Assembly: GCF_009696175.1 (NCBI RefSeq)
Contig: NZ_VUMM01000001.1
Coordinates: 62,001-126,000, forward strand
Length of the DNA stretch: 64,000 bases
Source: Floccifex porci
GTDB taxonomy: Bacteria > Bacillota_I > Bacilli_A > Erysipelotrichales > Erysipelotrichaceae
Direction: 5' to 3'
A program made the translations under genes and the position numbers. Of the stretch, positions 1 through 9,389 are shown one piece after another; the stretch's first letter is position 1, and each line of letters opens with the position of its first letter. The notes below the pieces were generated by a model. The model was not told the DNA's origin. It did no database searches and worked only from the letters and a program-made list of their open reading frames with translations.

Positions 1-1
1 A

Positions 2-670
2 CCTTGGGAAGAAGCTCCTCGTTTTGGGATTATGAACTGTGATGAAACAGGACGTATTGTTGAATTTGAAGAAAAACCAGCTCAACCTAAGAGTAATTTA
101 GCTAGTATGGGTATTTATATCTTTAACTGGAAACAGTTGAGAAAAGCATTGGTTGCGGATATGAATAAAGAAGGAAGCAACCATGACTTTGGTAAAGATA
201 TCATCCCTGATTTCTTAAATTCAAATAAAAAATTATTCTCTTATCGTTTTGAAGGATACTGGAAAGATGTTGGTACCATTGATTCTTTATGGGAAGCCAA
301 CATGGACTTATTAAATAAAAATAATGAATTGGATTTAGATGATCCAAACTGGAAAATTTATACAGAAGACATTCCAGCACTTCCACATTATATTTCCGAA
401 ACAGGAAGCGTTAAAAAATGTTACATCAATCAGGGAGCTATCATCAACGGTGATGTTAAAGAATGCGTTATTTCCAATGGAGTTGTGATTGGTGAAGGAG
501 CAGATGTACAAAAATCTGTATTAATGCCTGGAGTTAAAATTGGTGCTGGTGCAAAAGTTTACCGTGCTATTTTAGCAGAAGGTGTAAAAGTGGAAGATGG
601 AGCCGTAGTTGGTTCTATCAATAGTAAAGAAATCGCGTTAATTGCTAAAAACGTGAAGAAAGGGGAATAA
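2..670 (+). CDS. glgC: Glucose-1-phosphate adenylyltransferase, C-terminal part
   Basis: The reading frame is open from the window edge, so the 5' end of the gene is missing and only about 222 C-terminal residues are present. The enzyme makes ADP-glucose from glucose-1-phosphate and ATP, the first committed step of bacterial glycogen synthesis. The visible part starts inside the nucleotidyltransferase domain ([11 protein letters not shown], then EFEEKP and [18 protein letters not shown]) and ends in a left-handed beta-helix with hexapeptide-type repeats ([20 protein letters not shown]). It lies 3 bases upstream of glgD, so the two are almost certainly one transcript. Family assignment is firm; only the missing start limits it. 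Confidence 0.95.
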   Translation, partial: PWEEAPRFGIMNCDETGRIVEFEEKPAQPKSNLASMGIYIFNWKQLRKALVADMNKEGSNHDFGKDIIPDFLNSNKKLFSYRFEGYWKDVGTIDSLWEANMDLLNKNNELDLDDPNWKIYTEDIPALPHYISETGSVKKCYINQGAIINGDVKECVISNGVVIGEGADVQKSVLMPGVKIGAGAKVYRAILAEGVKVEDGAVVGSINSKEIALIAKNVKKGE

Positions 671-673
671 GAT

Positions 674-1795
674 ATGGCTACAGCATTAGGTATTGTTTCA
701 TATAATGATTCAACTGTATATGTACAAGGATTGCAGCAGCATCGTCCTATCGCTTCTTTCTCATTCTTAGGACGTTACCGCTTACTAGATGTACCTGTTT
801 CAAATATGACAAATTCAGGTATGGATGATATTGAAATTTATGTAAATGGAAATCCTCGCTCTTTATTTGATCATATTGGAGATGGACGTCAATACAATAT
901 TAATTCAAAACATGGAAGTTTAAGTTTAATTCCTCTTTATAAAGAAACTGGATTAGGTACTTCTATTTATACAAGTGATGTTGAAAGTTATTATGATAAT
1001 ATTGATAACATCATCGAAACAAAACATGATTATGTCATTATTGCACCTGTAAACTATATTTATACAACAAATTATGCAGAATTGCTGCAGCAGCATATTG
1101 AAAGTGGTGCTGATATTTCTATGCTGTATAAAACAGTTAATGATGCTAATGAAAAATATATCAACTGTGATACATTGGCATTGAATAAACAAAAAGGTGT
1201 AGAAGGAATCGAATTAAATGTAGGTCGTTATAAAAAACGTGATCTTTCTTTATTGACTTACATTATGAAAAAAGATATTTTTGTTTCTTTAATTGAAGAA
1301 GCAAGAAAAGTATCCAGAATGTATTGGTTAAAAGATATCATCAATGATAAATGCGCTGAATTGGATATTCGTGCAATTGCACATCGTGGTAAAGTATACT
1401 GCATTAATGATTTAAAATCTTATTTTGATGCAAATATGGATATTTTATCATTAGATAACATGAAAGAATTCTCTGATCCAAAATGGCCAATTTATACAAA
1501 TACATCGGATACAGCTCCAGTTGTTTATATTGGAGATGGTACTGCTCAACAGTCTTTGATTTCAAATGGTTCTCAAATCAGTGGTACAGTAAAACATTCA
1601 ATTGTTGGACGTAGCTGTAAAATTGGAAAAGGAGCTATTATTGAAAACTGTGTAATTACAGAAGATGTTGAAATTGGACCAAATGCGATTCTTCAGAATG
1701 TTATCATTGATAAACATTCAAAGATCATTCATAAGAAAGAATTGGTTGGACAAGATTATGAACCTCTATATATCGGTAGAAGGGAGAAAATTTAA
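674..1795 (+). CDS. glgD: GlgD subunit of glucose-1-phosphate adenylyltransferase
   Basis: A 373-residue GlgC paralogue. In Firmicutes with paired glgC/glgD genes, GlgD is the non-catalytic or weakly catalytic partner that forms a hetero-oligomer with GlgC. The N-terminus (ALGIVSYNDSTVYVQGL, then RPIASFSFLGRYRLLDVPVS) has the family fold but lacks the GGxGxRL phosphate loop of a catalytic GlgC, supporting a regulatory role. A C-terminal beta-helix is present (QISGTVKHSIVGRSCKIGKG). It starts 3 bases after glgC and its stop overlaps the glgA start by one base (TAATG), indicating translational coupling. Confidence 0.93.
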   Translation: MATALGIVSYNDSTVYVQGLQQHRPIASFSFLGRYRLLDVPVSNMTNSGMDDIEIYVNGNPRSLFDHIGDGRQYNINSKHGSLSLIPLYKETGLGTSIYTSDVESYYDNIDNIIETKHDYVIIAPVNYIYTTNYAELLQQHIESGADISMLYKTVNDANEKYINCDTLALNKQKGVEGIELNVGRYKKRDLSLLTYIMKKDIFVSLIEEARKVSRMYWLKDIINDKCAELDIRAIAHRGKVYCINDLKSYFDANMDILSLDNMKEFSDPKWPIYTNTSDTAPVVYIGDGTAQQSLISNGSQISGTVKHSIVGRSCKIGKGAIIENCVITEDVEIGPNAILQNVIIDKHSKIIHKKELVGQDYEPLYIGRREKI

Positions 1796-3246
1796 TGGCA
1801 ACGATTTTAATGGTTGCTTCGGAAGGCTTACCATTTATTAAAACGGGTGGATTGGCCGATGTGATTGGATCTGTTCCAGCAGCCCTGACAGAACAAGGAC
1901 ACGAAGTATCTGTTATCATGCCATTTTATAAAAAAATTAAAGATAAATACGCTACAAAATTTAATGACGTATTTACTTTTAAAAAGGAATACAATGTTTC
2001 AATCTATTATCGTGAAATTCCAGTTCGTATTTATTCATCTGAAGTAGATGGTGTAACATTCTATTTTGTAGAACACCAGGGATATTTTGAAAGAGATGAA
2101 TTGTATGGATATAACGATGATGGAGAACGATTTGGATATTTCCAGAAAGCTGTTTTGGAAATGCTGAATCAATTAAATTACTGGCCTCAGATTATTCATT
2201 GTCATGATTGGCATTCAGGTATGATTCCTTGTATGATCAAAGAATGTCATACAGACGATTATCGTTATTCACAAATTAAAACTGTATTTACGATTCATAA
2301 CATTGCATTCCAGGGAAATTTTGATGCACGTATCTTAGATCCATGTCTGGGTGTGCCTTATTATTTGTATGAAAATGGAAGCGTTCGTTTTGATACAGGA
2401 ATTTCCTTTATGAAATCGGCATTTGTATATGCAGATAAAATCACAACAGTTTCTCCAACTTATTCTCAGGAAATTTTAACACCTCAATATGGAGAACATA
2501 TGCAATCTGTTTTGAATATGCGTAAATATGATTTGTGGGGAATCACTAACGGAATTGATATTAAATTATGGAATCCCAAAACGGATCCAGACATTTATGA
2601 AAATTATGATTTAGTAAATGTTAAAGAAGGTAAAAAAGCCAATAAGCTGGGATTACAGAAAGAATTAGGCTTAAAAGAAAATCCGGATGTTTTATTAATT
2701 GGTGTTGTATCTCGTTTAACATGGCAAAAGGGATTCTATCTATTAATGGAACAGTTAAGTGCTTTATGTGCTGCCCCAGTTCAGGTTGCAATCTTAGGTT
2801 CTGGTGAAAAAGACATCGAAAATAAATTCCGTGATCTGGAAAATGGAAATAAGGGTAAAATCGCATTCTATAAAGGATACAATGAAGCCCTGGCACATAA
2901 AATCTATGCTGGATCCGATTTATTCCTGATGCCAAGTTTATTTGAGCCATGTGGTATTTCTCAATTGTGTTCTTTGCGTTATGGAACTTTACCATTGGTT
3001 CGCGAAACAGGTGGATTAAAGGATACGGTTAAACCATACAATCAGTATGAAAAAACAGGAGATGGATTCAGTTTTGAAAAATATGATTCTGTCGATTTAA
3101 TGAATAAAATTAATGATGCAGTTAATGTTTATTACAATAAACCAGAAGACTGGGATCTGCTTGTAAAAAATGCCATTACAAAAGATGTATCATGGCAAAA
3201 GAGTGCATCAGTTTATACGACAATGTATAAAGAATTACTTGATTAA
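1795..3246 (+). CDS. glgA: Glycogen synthase (ADP-glucose starch glucosyltransferase, GT5)
   Basis: A 483-residue GT-B glycosyltransferase, normal length for bacterial GlgA. It transfers glucose from ADP-glucose to the growing alpha-1,4-glucan. The N-terminal KTGGLADV motif (about residues 16-23) is the ADP-glucose binding signature, and the C-terminal domain carries FEPCGISQLCSLRYG followed by ETGGLKDTV, typical of GT5. It is the last of the three glg genes. No branching enzyme or phosphorylase follows; the next gene is ptsH after 51 bases, with its own strong ribosome binding site. Confidence 0.96.
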   Translation: MATILMVASEGLPFIKTGGLADVIGSVPAALTEQGHEVSVIMPFYKKIKDKYATKFNDVFTFKKEYNVSIYYREIPVRIYSSEVDGVTFYFVEHQGYFERDELYGYNDDGERFGYFQKAVLEMLNQLNYWPQIIHCHDWHSGMIPCMIKECHTDDYRYSQIKTVFTIHNIAFQGNFDARILDPCLGVPYYLYENGSVRFDTGISFMKSAFVYADKITTVSPTYSQEILTPQYGEHMQSVLNMRKYDLWGITNGIDIKLWNPKTDPDIYENYDLVNVKEGKKANKLGLQKELGLKENPDVLLIGVVSRLTWQKGFYLLMEQLSALCAAPVQVAILGSGEKDIENKFRDLENGNKGKIAFYKGYNEALAHKIYAGSDLFLMPSLFEPCGISQLCSLRYGTLPLVRETGGLKDTVKPYNQYEKTGDGFSFEKYDSVDLMNKINDAVNVYYNKPEDWDLLVKNAITKDVSWQKSASVYTTMYKELLD

Positions 3247-3297
3247 AAGCTTTAAAAAGAATAAAATATTAATAAGGTTTATTAGGAGGAAAATATA

Positions 3298-3567
3298 ATG
3301 AAACAAATCACTGTAACTGTAATCGACCCAGTTGGTCTTCACGCTCGTCCAGCAACTGTTGCTGTTAACCAGGCAAGCAAATTCCCTAAATGTGACATTA
3401 ACGTTGCATTCAAAGGTCGTGAAGTAAACATGAAATCTATCATGGGTGTTATGTCTTTAGGAATCCCAACTCAGTCTGAAATCACTATCAGCTGCTCTGG
3501 TGAAGATGAAGACGATGCAATTGCTAAGATTGAAGCTACATTACGTGAACAAAAAATTATTGCTTAA
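3298..3567 (+). CDS. ptsH: Phosphocarrier protein HPr
   Basis: An 89-residue HPr, the small phosphocarrier that passes phosphate from enzyme I to sugar-specific PTS permeases. The phospho-acceptor His15 is in GLHARPA. The regulatory serine, the site for HPr kinase in Gram-positives, is Ser47 in NMKSIMGVMSLG. Serine-phosphorylated HPr is the known co-repressor of CcpA, and this window also contains a ccpA-like gene (43.6 kb) and a cre-like site just downstream. A strong AGGAGG lies before the ATG and an intrinsic terminator follows. ptsI is not adjacent, unlike in Bacillus. Confidence 0.97.
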   Translation: MKQITVTVIDPVGLHARPATVAVNQASKFPKCDINVAFKGREVNMKSIMGVMSLGIPTQSEITISCSGEDEDDAIAKIEATLREQKIIA

Positions 3568-3580
3568 TAACAGATAAACG

Positions 3581-3606
3581 GGCCTTGTAAAAGGCCTTTT
3601 TATTTT
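3581..3606 (+). terminator. Intrinsic terminator after ptsH
   Basis: A 6-bp perfect stem (GGCCTT/AAGGCC, 3581-3586 and 3591-3596) with a GTAA loop is followed by a T-rich tract. It closes the glg-ptsH transcript and isolates the next promoter. Confidence 0.85.
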
Positions 3607-3619
3607 GAAAACGATTTCA
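3606..3619 (+). promoter_or_regulatory. Catabolite-responsive element (cre-like CcpA site)
   Basis: TGAAAACGATTTCA matches the Gram-positive cre consensus (WTGNAANCGNWNNCW) at every fixed position. It overlaps the place where the -35 of the phosphohexomutase promoter should lie: the probable -10 is TATACT at 3639-3644. By analogy with known cre sites in this position, CcpA with Ser-phosphorylated HPr would repress the gene. The match is seen directly; regulation is inferred. Confidence 0.6.
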
Positions 3620-3670
3620 TTTTTTATATATAAAGTGGTATACTTAATATATATTTAGGAGGATATAAAA

Positions 3671-5374
3671 ATGTCTTTAGTTGATGAAAGATATGAAAAA
3701 TGGGTCAATCATCCAAATTTAGATGCGCGTTATAAGGATGATCTGGCTAACATGAGTGCAGATGAAAAAAATGATGCATTCTACACATTAATTGAATTTG
3801 GTACAGCGGGGATGAGAGGTATTTTGGGACCTGGTACAAACCGTATCAACATTCATACGATTCGTAAAGCTACACAGGGATATTCCGATTTTATCATTCA
3901 TGCTGGGAAAGAAGCCTGTGAAAAAGGAATTGCTATTGGTTATGACAATCGTCATATGTCTCAGGAATTAGCATTTGATTGTGCCAATTTATTAGCAAAA
4001 AACAATATTAAATCCTATGTATTTGAATCTTTACGTCCTACACCAGAATTAAGTTTTGCGGTTCGTCATTTAGGATGTTTTGGTGGAATTATGATTACTG
4101 CCAGTCACAATCCAAAAGAATACAATGGATACAAACTTTATGATGACAAAGGATGTCAGTTGATTCCTTGTTTGGCTTCTCAGGTAATTGATCGTGTAAA
4201 TGCCATTGAAGATGAACTTGCAATTGATGCCAATTGTACAGAACAGCAAAAAGAATTGATTACCGTCATTGGAAAAGAAGTGGATGAAGAATACTATAAA
4301 AATGTATTGAGCATTCAATTAAATCCAGATGTAAACAAAGATATTAAAATTGTATTCTCACCAGAACATGGTACAGCGAATATTCCAGTTCAGGAAGTTT
4401 ATAAACGTGCAGGATACAATTGCATTCCTGTTGTGGAACAATGTTCTCCTGATCCTGATTTTTCAAATACACCGACTCCAAATCCAGAACAGGCTGGAGC
4501 TTATGAACTGGCTTTAAAATATGCTAAAGAAAATGATGCAGATGTTATATTAGTTTGTGATCCAGATGCTGACCGTATGGGTGTAGGAGTCAAACACAAT
4601 GGTGAATACGTTGTTATGACAGGAAATCAGTCTGGTGCAGTATTAATTGAATACATTCTGTCTCAATTACAGGCACAGAATAAAATGCCTGAAAATCCAG
4701 TTATGTTCAATACTGTTGTTACAAGTGATTTAGGTGAAAAAACAGCAGCAAATTATGGGGTTGAAACTGAAAAAACATTAACAGGATTTAAATTCATTGG
4801 TGAAAAAGTTGCAAAATACGAAGTCACTCATGAAAAGAATTATGTATTTGGATATGAAGAATCTTATGGTTCTTTAATCTGTCCATTTGTTAGAGATAAA
4901 GATGCACCTCAGGCTTGCTTAATGCTAGCAGAAGCAGCTGCTTATTACAAAGCACAGGGAAAAGACTTATGTGATGTATTGGATGGTTTATATGAAAGAA
5001 ATGGTACATACGAAGAAAGTCAGGTTGCAATTTCATTAAGCGGTGAAGCGGGAGCAAAACGTATTAAACAGATTTTGGCTGATTTAAGAGAAAATTCTCC
5101 AAAAGAAATTGGTGGTACACCAGTTGTAAAATCAGAAGACTATAAAGAATGTACAATCAAAGAAGGAGATACAGTTAAAGAATTAACTGGATTTACTAAA
5201 TCCGATGTATTGAAATACTATCTGGAAGATGGAAGCTGGATTGCTGCTCGTCCTTCTGGAACAGAACCTAAAATTAAATTCTACTATTGTATTAAAGGGG
5301 ATTCAAAAGAAGATGCACATGCGAAAACTTTGAATTACCAGAAAGCAATTGCAGAATTAACAGGCACAAATTAA
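3671..5374 (+). CDS. Phosphoglucomutase/phosphomannomutase (alpha-D-phosphohexomutase)
   Basis: A 567-residue member of the alpha-D-phosphohexomutase superfamily, the size of Bacillus PgcA-type enzymes. It interconverts hexose-6- and hexose-1-phosphates and so would supply glucose-1-phosphate to the adjacent glgCDA genes. Visible signatures are the active-site serine loop ITASHNPKEYNGYK (about residues 141-154), the metal loop DPDADRMG (about 297), the sugar-binding loop FGYEESYG (about 393) and the phosphate loop RPSGTEPK (about 527). AGGAGG precedes the ATG. It is monocistronic, with a cre-like site over its promoter. Phosphoglucomutase is the likelier activity from context, but substrate choice cannot be read from sequence. 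Confidence 0.93.
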   Translation: MSLVDERYEKWVNHPNLDARYKDDLANMSADEKNDAFYTLIEFGTAGMRGILGPGTNRINIHTIRKATQGYSDFIIHAGKEACEKGIAIGYDNRHMSQELAFDCANLLAKNNIKSYVFESLRPTPELSFAVRHLGCFGGIMITASHNPKEYNGYKLYDDKGCQLIPCLASQVIDRVNAIEDELAIDANCTEQQKELITVIGKEVDEEYYKNVLSIQLNPDVNKDIKIVFSPEHGTANIPVQEVYKRAGYNCIPVVEQCSPDPDFSNTPTPNPEQAGAYELALKYAKENDADVILVCDPDADRMGVGVKHNGEYVVMTGNQSGAVLIEYILSQLQAQNKMPENPVMFNTVVTSDLGEKTAANYGVETEKTLTGFKFIGEKVAKYEVTHEKNYVFGYEESYGSLICPFVRDKDAPQACLMLAEAAAYYKAQGKDLCDVLDGLYERNGTYEESQVAISLSGEAGAKRIKQILADLRENSPKEIGGTPVVKSEDYKECTIKEGDTVKELTGFTKSDVLKYYLEDGSWIAARPSGTEPKIKFYYCIKGDSKEDAHAKTLNYQKAIAELTGTN

Positions 5375-5439
5375 TTAGAAAAGGTGCTTGAAGAACTATA
5401 TAATATTTCATGAGGAGAAAGAAAACCTCAAACGCTTTT

Positions 5440-6042
5440 AGAACAGACAGAAAGTCGGGTTGAAATACTCGGCTTTTCTCTGTTTTCAGGGACTTTACCC
5501 CTGCACCACAAGTGACTACCCCAGGATTTTCTTGCGGTAGCACCACCGAAAAGGAAAAATGACCACCTTATAATGTGATGGTAATCCTTTTCGTATGGTT
5601 GCACAGTATCTTTTGCCGTTGCATCCCTGCAGAGTTGCTGATCTTTTCTGTGCTTACGAAACTTCCTTCTTTTTCTTCCATGGAATTTCTTTTGGCTCCA
5701 GATAAAACGTGACTTCTGGACGGAGTACATAGAGAATCCGATTTTGGAAGCGGAACCAGTTGGTATATCCGTTGGCATTGTTCTTGATGCATTTGATGAT
5801 GCGGTTGTGATTCTCGATCATGGACCTTGTACTTTTCGTCCTTCGTGGTCATATAATCCTGCTTTACTGTTATAAATGAATGGATGATCTCGTTCTTCAC
5901 ACTTGGGACAGACAAAGGGTCTTTCCATAATAGAGAAGACTGTTTTACGATAGTTTGAATGATTAAAGCTTTTGATTGGGGAAGCAAAATAAAGTATCTT
6001 AATAGATGTTGAGGGGGAAATAAACTTTGTGGGTGCAATCAC
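5440..6042 (-). mobile_element. Decayed transposase relic, ISL3-like
   Basis: The stretch between the phosphohexomutase and the surface-protein gene has no intact gene. On the minus strand the frames give an N-terminal zinc-ribbon-like piece (ERPFVCPKCEERDHPF, near 5920) and then, after stop codons, a piece reading HNRIIKCIKNNANGY and RFQNRILYVLRPEVTFYL (5820-5690) that resembles the C-terminal end of ISL3-family transposases. The central catalytic part is absent, so it is an internally deleted, frameshifted remnant. Base composition is visibly more GC-rich than the flanks. The family call is a pattern judgement, not a search result, and element ends were not identified. Confidence 0.45.
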
Positions 6043-6086
6043 GTGGGTTTGTTTCCTGCCTTTTCCTTTTCATGGACACAGTATAT

Positions 6087-6137
6087 AAAAAGTTGTGAAT
6101 AAATGCATTAAGAGAGCTTTTTATCACAACTTTTTTT
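6087..6137 (+). terminator. Hairpin with T tract downstream of the IS relic
   Basis: A 12-bp stem (AAAAAGTTGTGA at 6087-6098 with its complement at 6124-6135) encloses a loop of about 25 bases and ends in a T7 tract. The phosphohexomutase gene lacks a convincing terminator next to its stop, so this may be its original terminator, displaced by the insertion. The stretch from here to 6356 is AT-rich and I see no gene in it. Confidence 0.5.
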
Positions 6138-6356
6138 GTATATATGAGTATAGATCTTAAGTTTTCTAAAAAAGGTCACATTACGTTTTAATATCACCTC
6201 AAAAGAATTTGGAGGGCAGACATTAAAAAATGAAAAACACATAATTTTAAAGACTTAATTTTACCTCATCCAAATTTTAATATTCAAAAAGTTTTTTTAT
6301 GATATTTTCATAAATAGATAAAAATTACATTAAAATTGATAATAATGTTTACTGGC

Positions 6357-6384
6357 TTGTGATTAATACCGAAAGAATTATAAT
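6357..6384 (+). promoter_or_regulatory. Putative promoter of the surface-protein gene
   Basis: TTGTGA (6357-6362) and a perfect TATAAT (6379-6384) are 16 bases apart, 28 bases ahead of an ATG preceded by a strong AAGGAGG. Confidence 0.5.
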
Positions 6385-6411
6385 ATTTATATCAAGTCAA
6401 GGAGGGTAAAT

Positions 6412-8349
6412 ATGAAAGGAAAACTGACAGCTTTTCTATTATCAGGTACATTAGTGGTTTCTGGTATTAGTCAGATTGTACTGGCTGATGATCAGATCAA
6501 AGATCCAGTAATAGAAAAAAATGATGAAGAAATTTTGCAGGAAGAAACGCAAGTGAATCCAAAATTGGATGAGGATCCACAAAAACAGGTAGATGAAGAA
6601 ACTTTGGAAAAAGAAGTTATGCTGCTGGAGGAAGATCCGATTGAGGCTGTCTGTAAAATAGAGGATACAGAATATGAAACTTTAGATGAGGCTGTATTGG
6701 CTGCTGAAGATGGACAAACAATTTTACTATTAAAGAATGTAAATACAGAAGGGCTGAATTTAAATAAAAATCTGATTATTGATGGACAGGGACATACCAT
6801 TACATTTACAAAATATGGTATTGCTTTATGGGGTAAATCCTTAACTTTTAATAATGCCGTATTGACAATGAACAATATTGGTTCTACTCCATATACAGCT
6901 GAATGGAACTGGATGACAATCTGTGCCAGCAAAAATTCATCTTTAACACTAAACAATACAACAATGACTTTAGATGGTGGAAATGCGAATAAACATGCCA
7001 TATATTTCTGTAGCAACAACAAATTAAATTTAAACAATTCAAATTTAACTATTCAAAATTATGGTCAGGATGCATTGGAATGGGATGGAGGAGATGGAGG
7101 ATATAATGTAAATATAATAAATTCCACATTCACATCCAATCATTGTCGTTCGGGATTTACAGGAACTTTCTATGCAACGATTGATAATAGTATAGTTAAT
7201 GTTATTAATAGTTTAGGAAATGGTTCAAATGGAAGTAATTTTGATATCAAAAATAATTCAAATGTTAAATTTGATGGAAATGGATCACATGGATTGTCTG
7301 CATCCACTCTATTCATTAATGATTCTTATGTAAGTGGAAGCAACAATGGTGCCAATGGAATTCATGTTACAGGTACATTAAATATTGATAATGAATCGAC
7401 AGTGGATATTAAGAACAACAAATGTTCAATCTGCAGTAAATGGACGATTCCAGGAGCATTTTATATTGCAGGAGAATCAAAGATTCAGAACTGTACATTG
7501 AACATTACAGGAAACAATGGATCCGGCATTTATCAGAAAGGAAATACACTTACAATTGAATCCAGTGCAAATGTTACGATTATGCATAACTTTGCAGAAA
7601 AATTAGGTTATGGTGGTGGAATTAATATTAATGGAAGTGCAATTCTACCTTCAAATATTCAATTGTATAATAACCATGCTCCTATTGCAGGAGATGATAT
7701 TTACTCTACTGGAAAGATTACCTTTGATTCAGTTGGTTCGAATTGGATATTAGATGACTGTACAGATACTATTGATGACTGGTATTATGACGGATACAAT
7801 GTGATGGACCAGAAAGAAGTGTTTACGCGTTGGAATGTGGATGGAAATGAAAAATATATTGAACATTATGATTCATCAAGAGAAAATCAGATTCTTGCCT
7901 TAAAAGCAGCTCATACATTAAATTATACAGTGAAAGTTAATTACTTAGAAATGGGAACCAATAAAGTATTAAAAGATTCTTACAGTAGTAATCCTATTGA
8001 ATATGGTTTGGAATTTGATGCAACATCATATGATAAGATCAAGATTGATGGATATACTTATGTAAAAACAGAAGTAAAATCACTGGGAAGTGATTACAGT
8101 CATGATCAGCAAATTGCACAGATGTCTTTAGATGAAGAGAAAGCAGAAGAAAATTCATTAATATTTGATTTCATTGATGAAAATAAAGAAATCAATGTAT
8201 ATTATAAAAAAGTCGAAGAAACAAAAAAAGACAACAGTAAAAAGAAAACAAATACAAGTGTCCAAACAAATGCAAAACTTTATATTTCAACAGCTATTTC
8301 TGCATTATCTTTATCAGGTATATTAGCTATTCTAAAAAAACGTAAATAA
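6412..8349 (+). CDS. Secreted, membrane-anchored surface protein with beta-helix and MucBP-like regions
   Basis: A 645-residue protein. Residues 1-25 form a signal peptide with likely cleavage after VLA before DDQ. An acidic Glu-rich linker (about 26-80) follows. Residues about 85-450 are Asn/Gly-rich with repeated short beta-strands (LNNSNLTIQN, INSTFTSN, VNVINSL, INDSYVSGSNN), the pattern of a right-handed parallel beta-helix. About 500-600 resemble a MucBP-type domain (VKVNYLEMGTN through INVYYKK). The end is a hydrophobic segment and a KKRK tail. A SVQTN just before the membrane segment sits where a sortase motif would be, but is not canonical LPxTG. Role is probably adhesion or glycan contact; the ligand is unknown. 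Confidence 0.8.
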   Translation: MKGKLTAFLLSGTLVVSGISQIVLADDQIKDPVIEKNDEEILQEETQVNPKLDEDPQKQVDEETLEKEVMLLEEDPIEAVCKIEDTEYETLDEAVLAAEDGQTILLLKNVNTEGLNLNKNLIIDGQGHTITFTKYGIALWGKSLTFNNAVLTMNNIGSTPYTAEWNWMTICASKNSSLTLNNTTMTLDGGNANKHAIYFCSNNKLNLNNSNLTIQNYGQDALEWDGGDGGYNVNIINSTFTSNHCRSGFTGTFYATIDNSIVNVINSLGNGSNGSNFDIKNNSNVKFDGNGSHGLSASTLFINDSYVSGSNNGANGIHVTGTLNIDNESTVDIKNNKCSICSKWTIPGAFYIAGESKIQNCTLNITGNNGSGIYQKGNTLTIESSANVTIMHNFAEKLGYGGGININGSAILPSNIQLYNNHAPIAGDDIYSTGKITFDSVGSNWILDDCTDTIDDWYYDGYNVMDQKEVFTRWNVDGNEKYIEHYDSSRENQILALKAAHTLNYTVKVNYLEMGTNKVLKDSYSSNPIEYGLEFDATSYDKIKIDGYTYVKTEVKSLGSDYSHDQQIAQMSLDEEKAEENSLIFDFIDENKEINVYYKKVEETKKDNSKKKTNTSVQTNAKLYISTAISALSLSGILAILKKRK

Positions 8350-8370
8350 TGATTAAAAATTATTGTCTAT

Positions 8371-8407
8371 AAAAAGGGTGGATTTAAAAATTCTATCCTT
8401 TTTTAGT
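8371..8407 (+). terminator. Intrinsic terminator after the surface-protein gene
   Basis: A 12-bp stem with two G-U pairs (8371-8382 with 8392-8403) runs into a T tract, 21 bases after the stop codon. Confidence 0.75.
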
Positions 8408-8462
8408 ATCATTAAGATGATCGATTCTGATATGTAAAAAAATTCAATTTGTACTGTCAAAA

Positions 8463-9361
8463 GTGATTTTAAATACGTATATAATAAATAGAAAGAGAGA
8501 ATTTCGATATGAATCATATAGCACAATGCCCGCGGTGGAGAATAAAAAGTATCTTGATATTATTGAAAGGTTACGACCCTTTGATGATATATTTATGCGT
8601 ATCCTGTTTAAAGACAATAAAGAACTTGTACAAAGGATACTGAATATTTTATTGAATCGAACCGATATTAAAATCCGAAAATATGAAATTCAAAAAGACA
8701 TGAAACAGATTCTGTCTCGATCTATCATCCCAGATATTGTGATTGAGGATACAGATGGAAACATTTATGATATTGAAGTGGAAAGAAGTGCAAAGAAAGC
8801 ACCTGTAGAAAGACTTCGATATTATGCCAGCGTCCTGGATGTAGAATATGCCAAAAAAACATAAAATTTGATGAGATTCGAAATATTCATATTCTTTTTA
8901 TTACCGAAGAAGACTATTACCATAAAGGATATCCTGTATATCATATTCAAAGAACTATAAAAGAATTGAATCATTGTCCTTTTAAAGATCGCATGAATCT
9001 GTATTATGTCAATGGTCAGTATCGAAACCAGGATGAGTTAGGATATTTAATGCATGATTTTTCATGCAGTGACTATCAGAAAATGGTTATTGAAGAATTA
9101 AGAGAATCGGTTCGAAAAATAAAGACAAGAGAAAAGGAGAAACAGGAAATGTGTGAACTGCTGGAAGAATTTGCGAAAAGTGAAAGAGCCCAAGGAAGGC
9201 TTGAAGGAATACTAGAAGGAAAATGTGAAGGACAGCGAGAAGAAAAGATTTCTCTGGCTGTGAATATGACAAAAATGGGATTCAGTCTGGAAACGATTTC
9301 CCAGATTTTAAACTGCAGTATAGATTCTGTTAAAGAATTATTGTCAAGCATTAAAGTATAA
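8463..9361 (+). pseudogene. Rpn/PD-(D/E)XK nuclease family transposase-like protein, frameshifted
   Basis: Two adjacent reading frames together give one protein of the Rpn (recombination-promoting nuclease, PD-(D/E)XK) type. The first (stop at 8864) contains RPFDDIFMRILFKD and the nuclease core SRSIIPDIVIEDTDGNIYDIEVERS. The second, -1 relative to it, resumes with KFDEIRNIHILFITEED and ends in a Glu/Lys-rich helical tail and a short HTH-like segment (GFSLETISQILNC). The switch falls at an A7 run (8853-8859); one extra A would restore the frame. The likely start is ATG 8526 (MPAVENK) or GTG 8463; neither has a convincing ribosome binding site. It may be a true pseudogene, or rescued by slippage. 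Confidence 0.75.
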
Positions 9362-9389
9362 AAAAATCCGTCATCAAACGGATTTTTTT
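9362..9389. terminator. Bidirectional intrinsic terminator
   Basis: A 10-bp stem (9362-9371 with 9378-9387) has an A run on the left and a T run on the right, serving the Rpn-like gene on the plus strand and the aminotransferase on the minus strand. Confidence 0.85.

Noticed and set aside
5428-6042. Three overlapping minus-strand frames of 74-156 codons
   Set aside because: Each has a transposase-like stretch in only one part; together they are fragments of a frameshifted relic, not separate genes.
9076-9351. Minus-strand frame of 91 codons opposite the Rpn-like tail
   Set aside because: Ser/Phe-rich antisense of a Lys/Glu-rich helix; no start signals.
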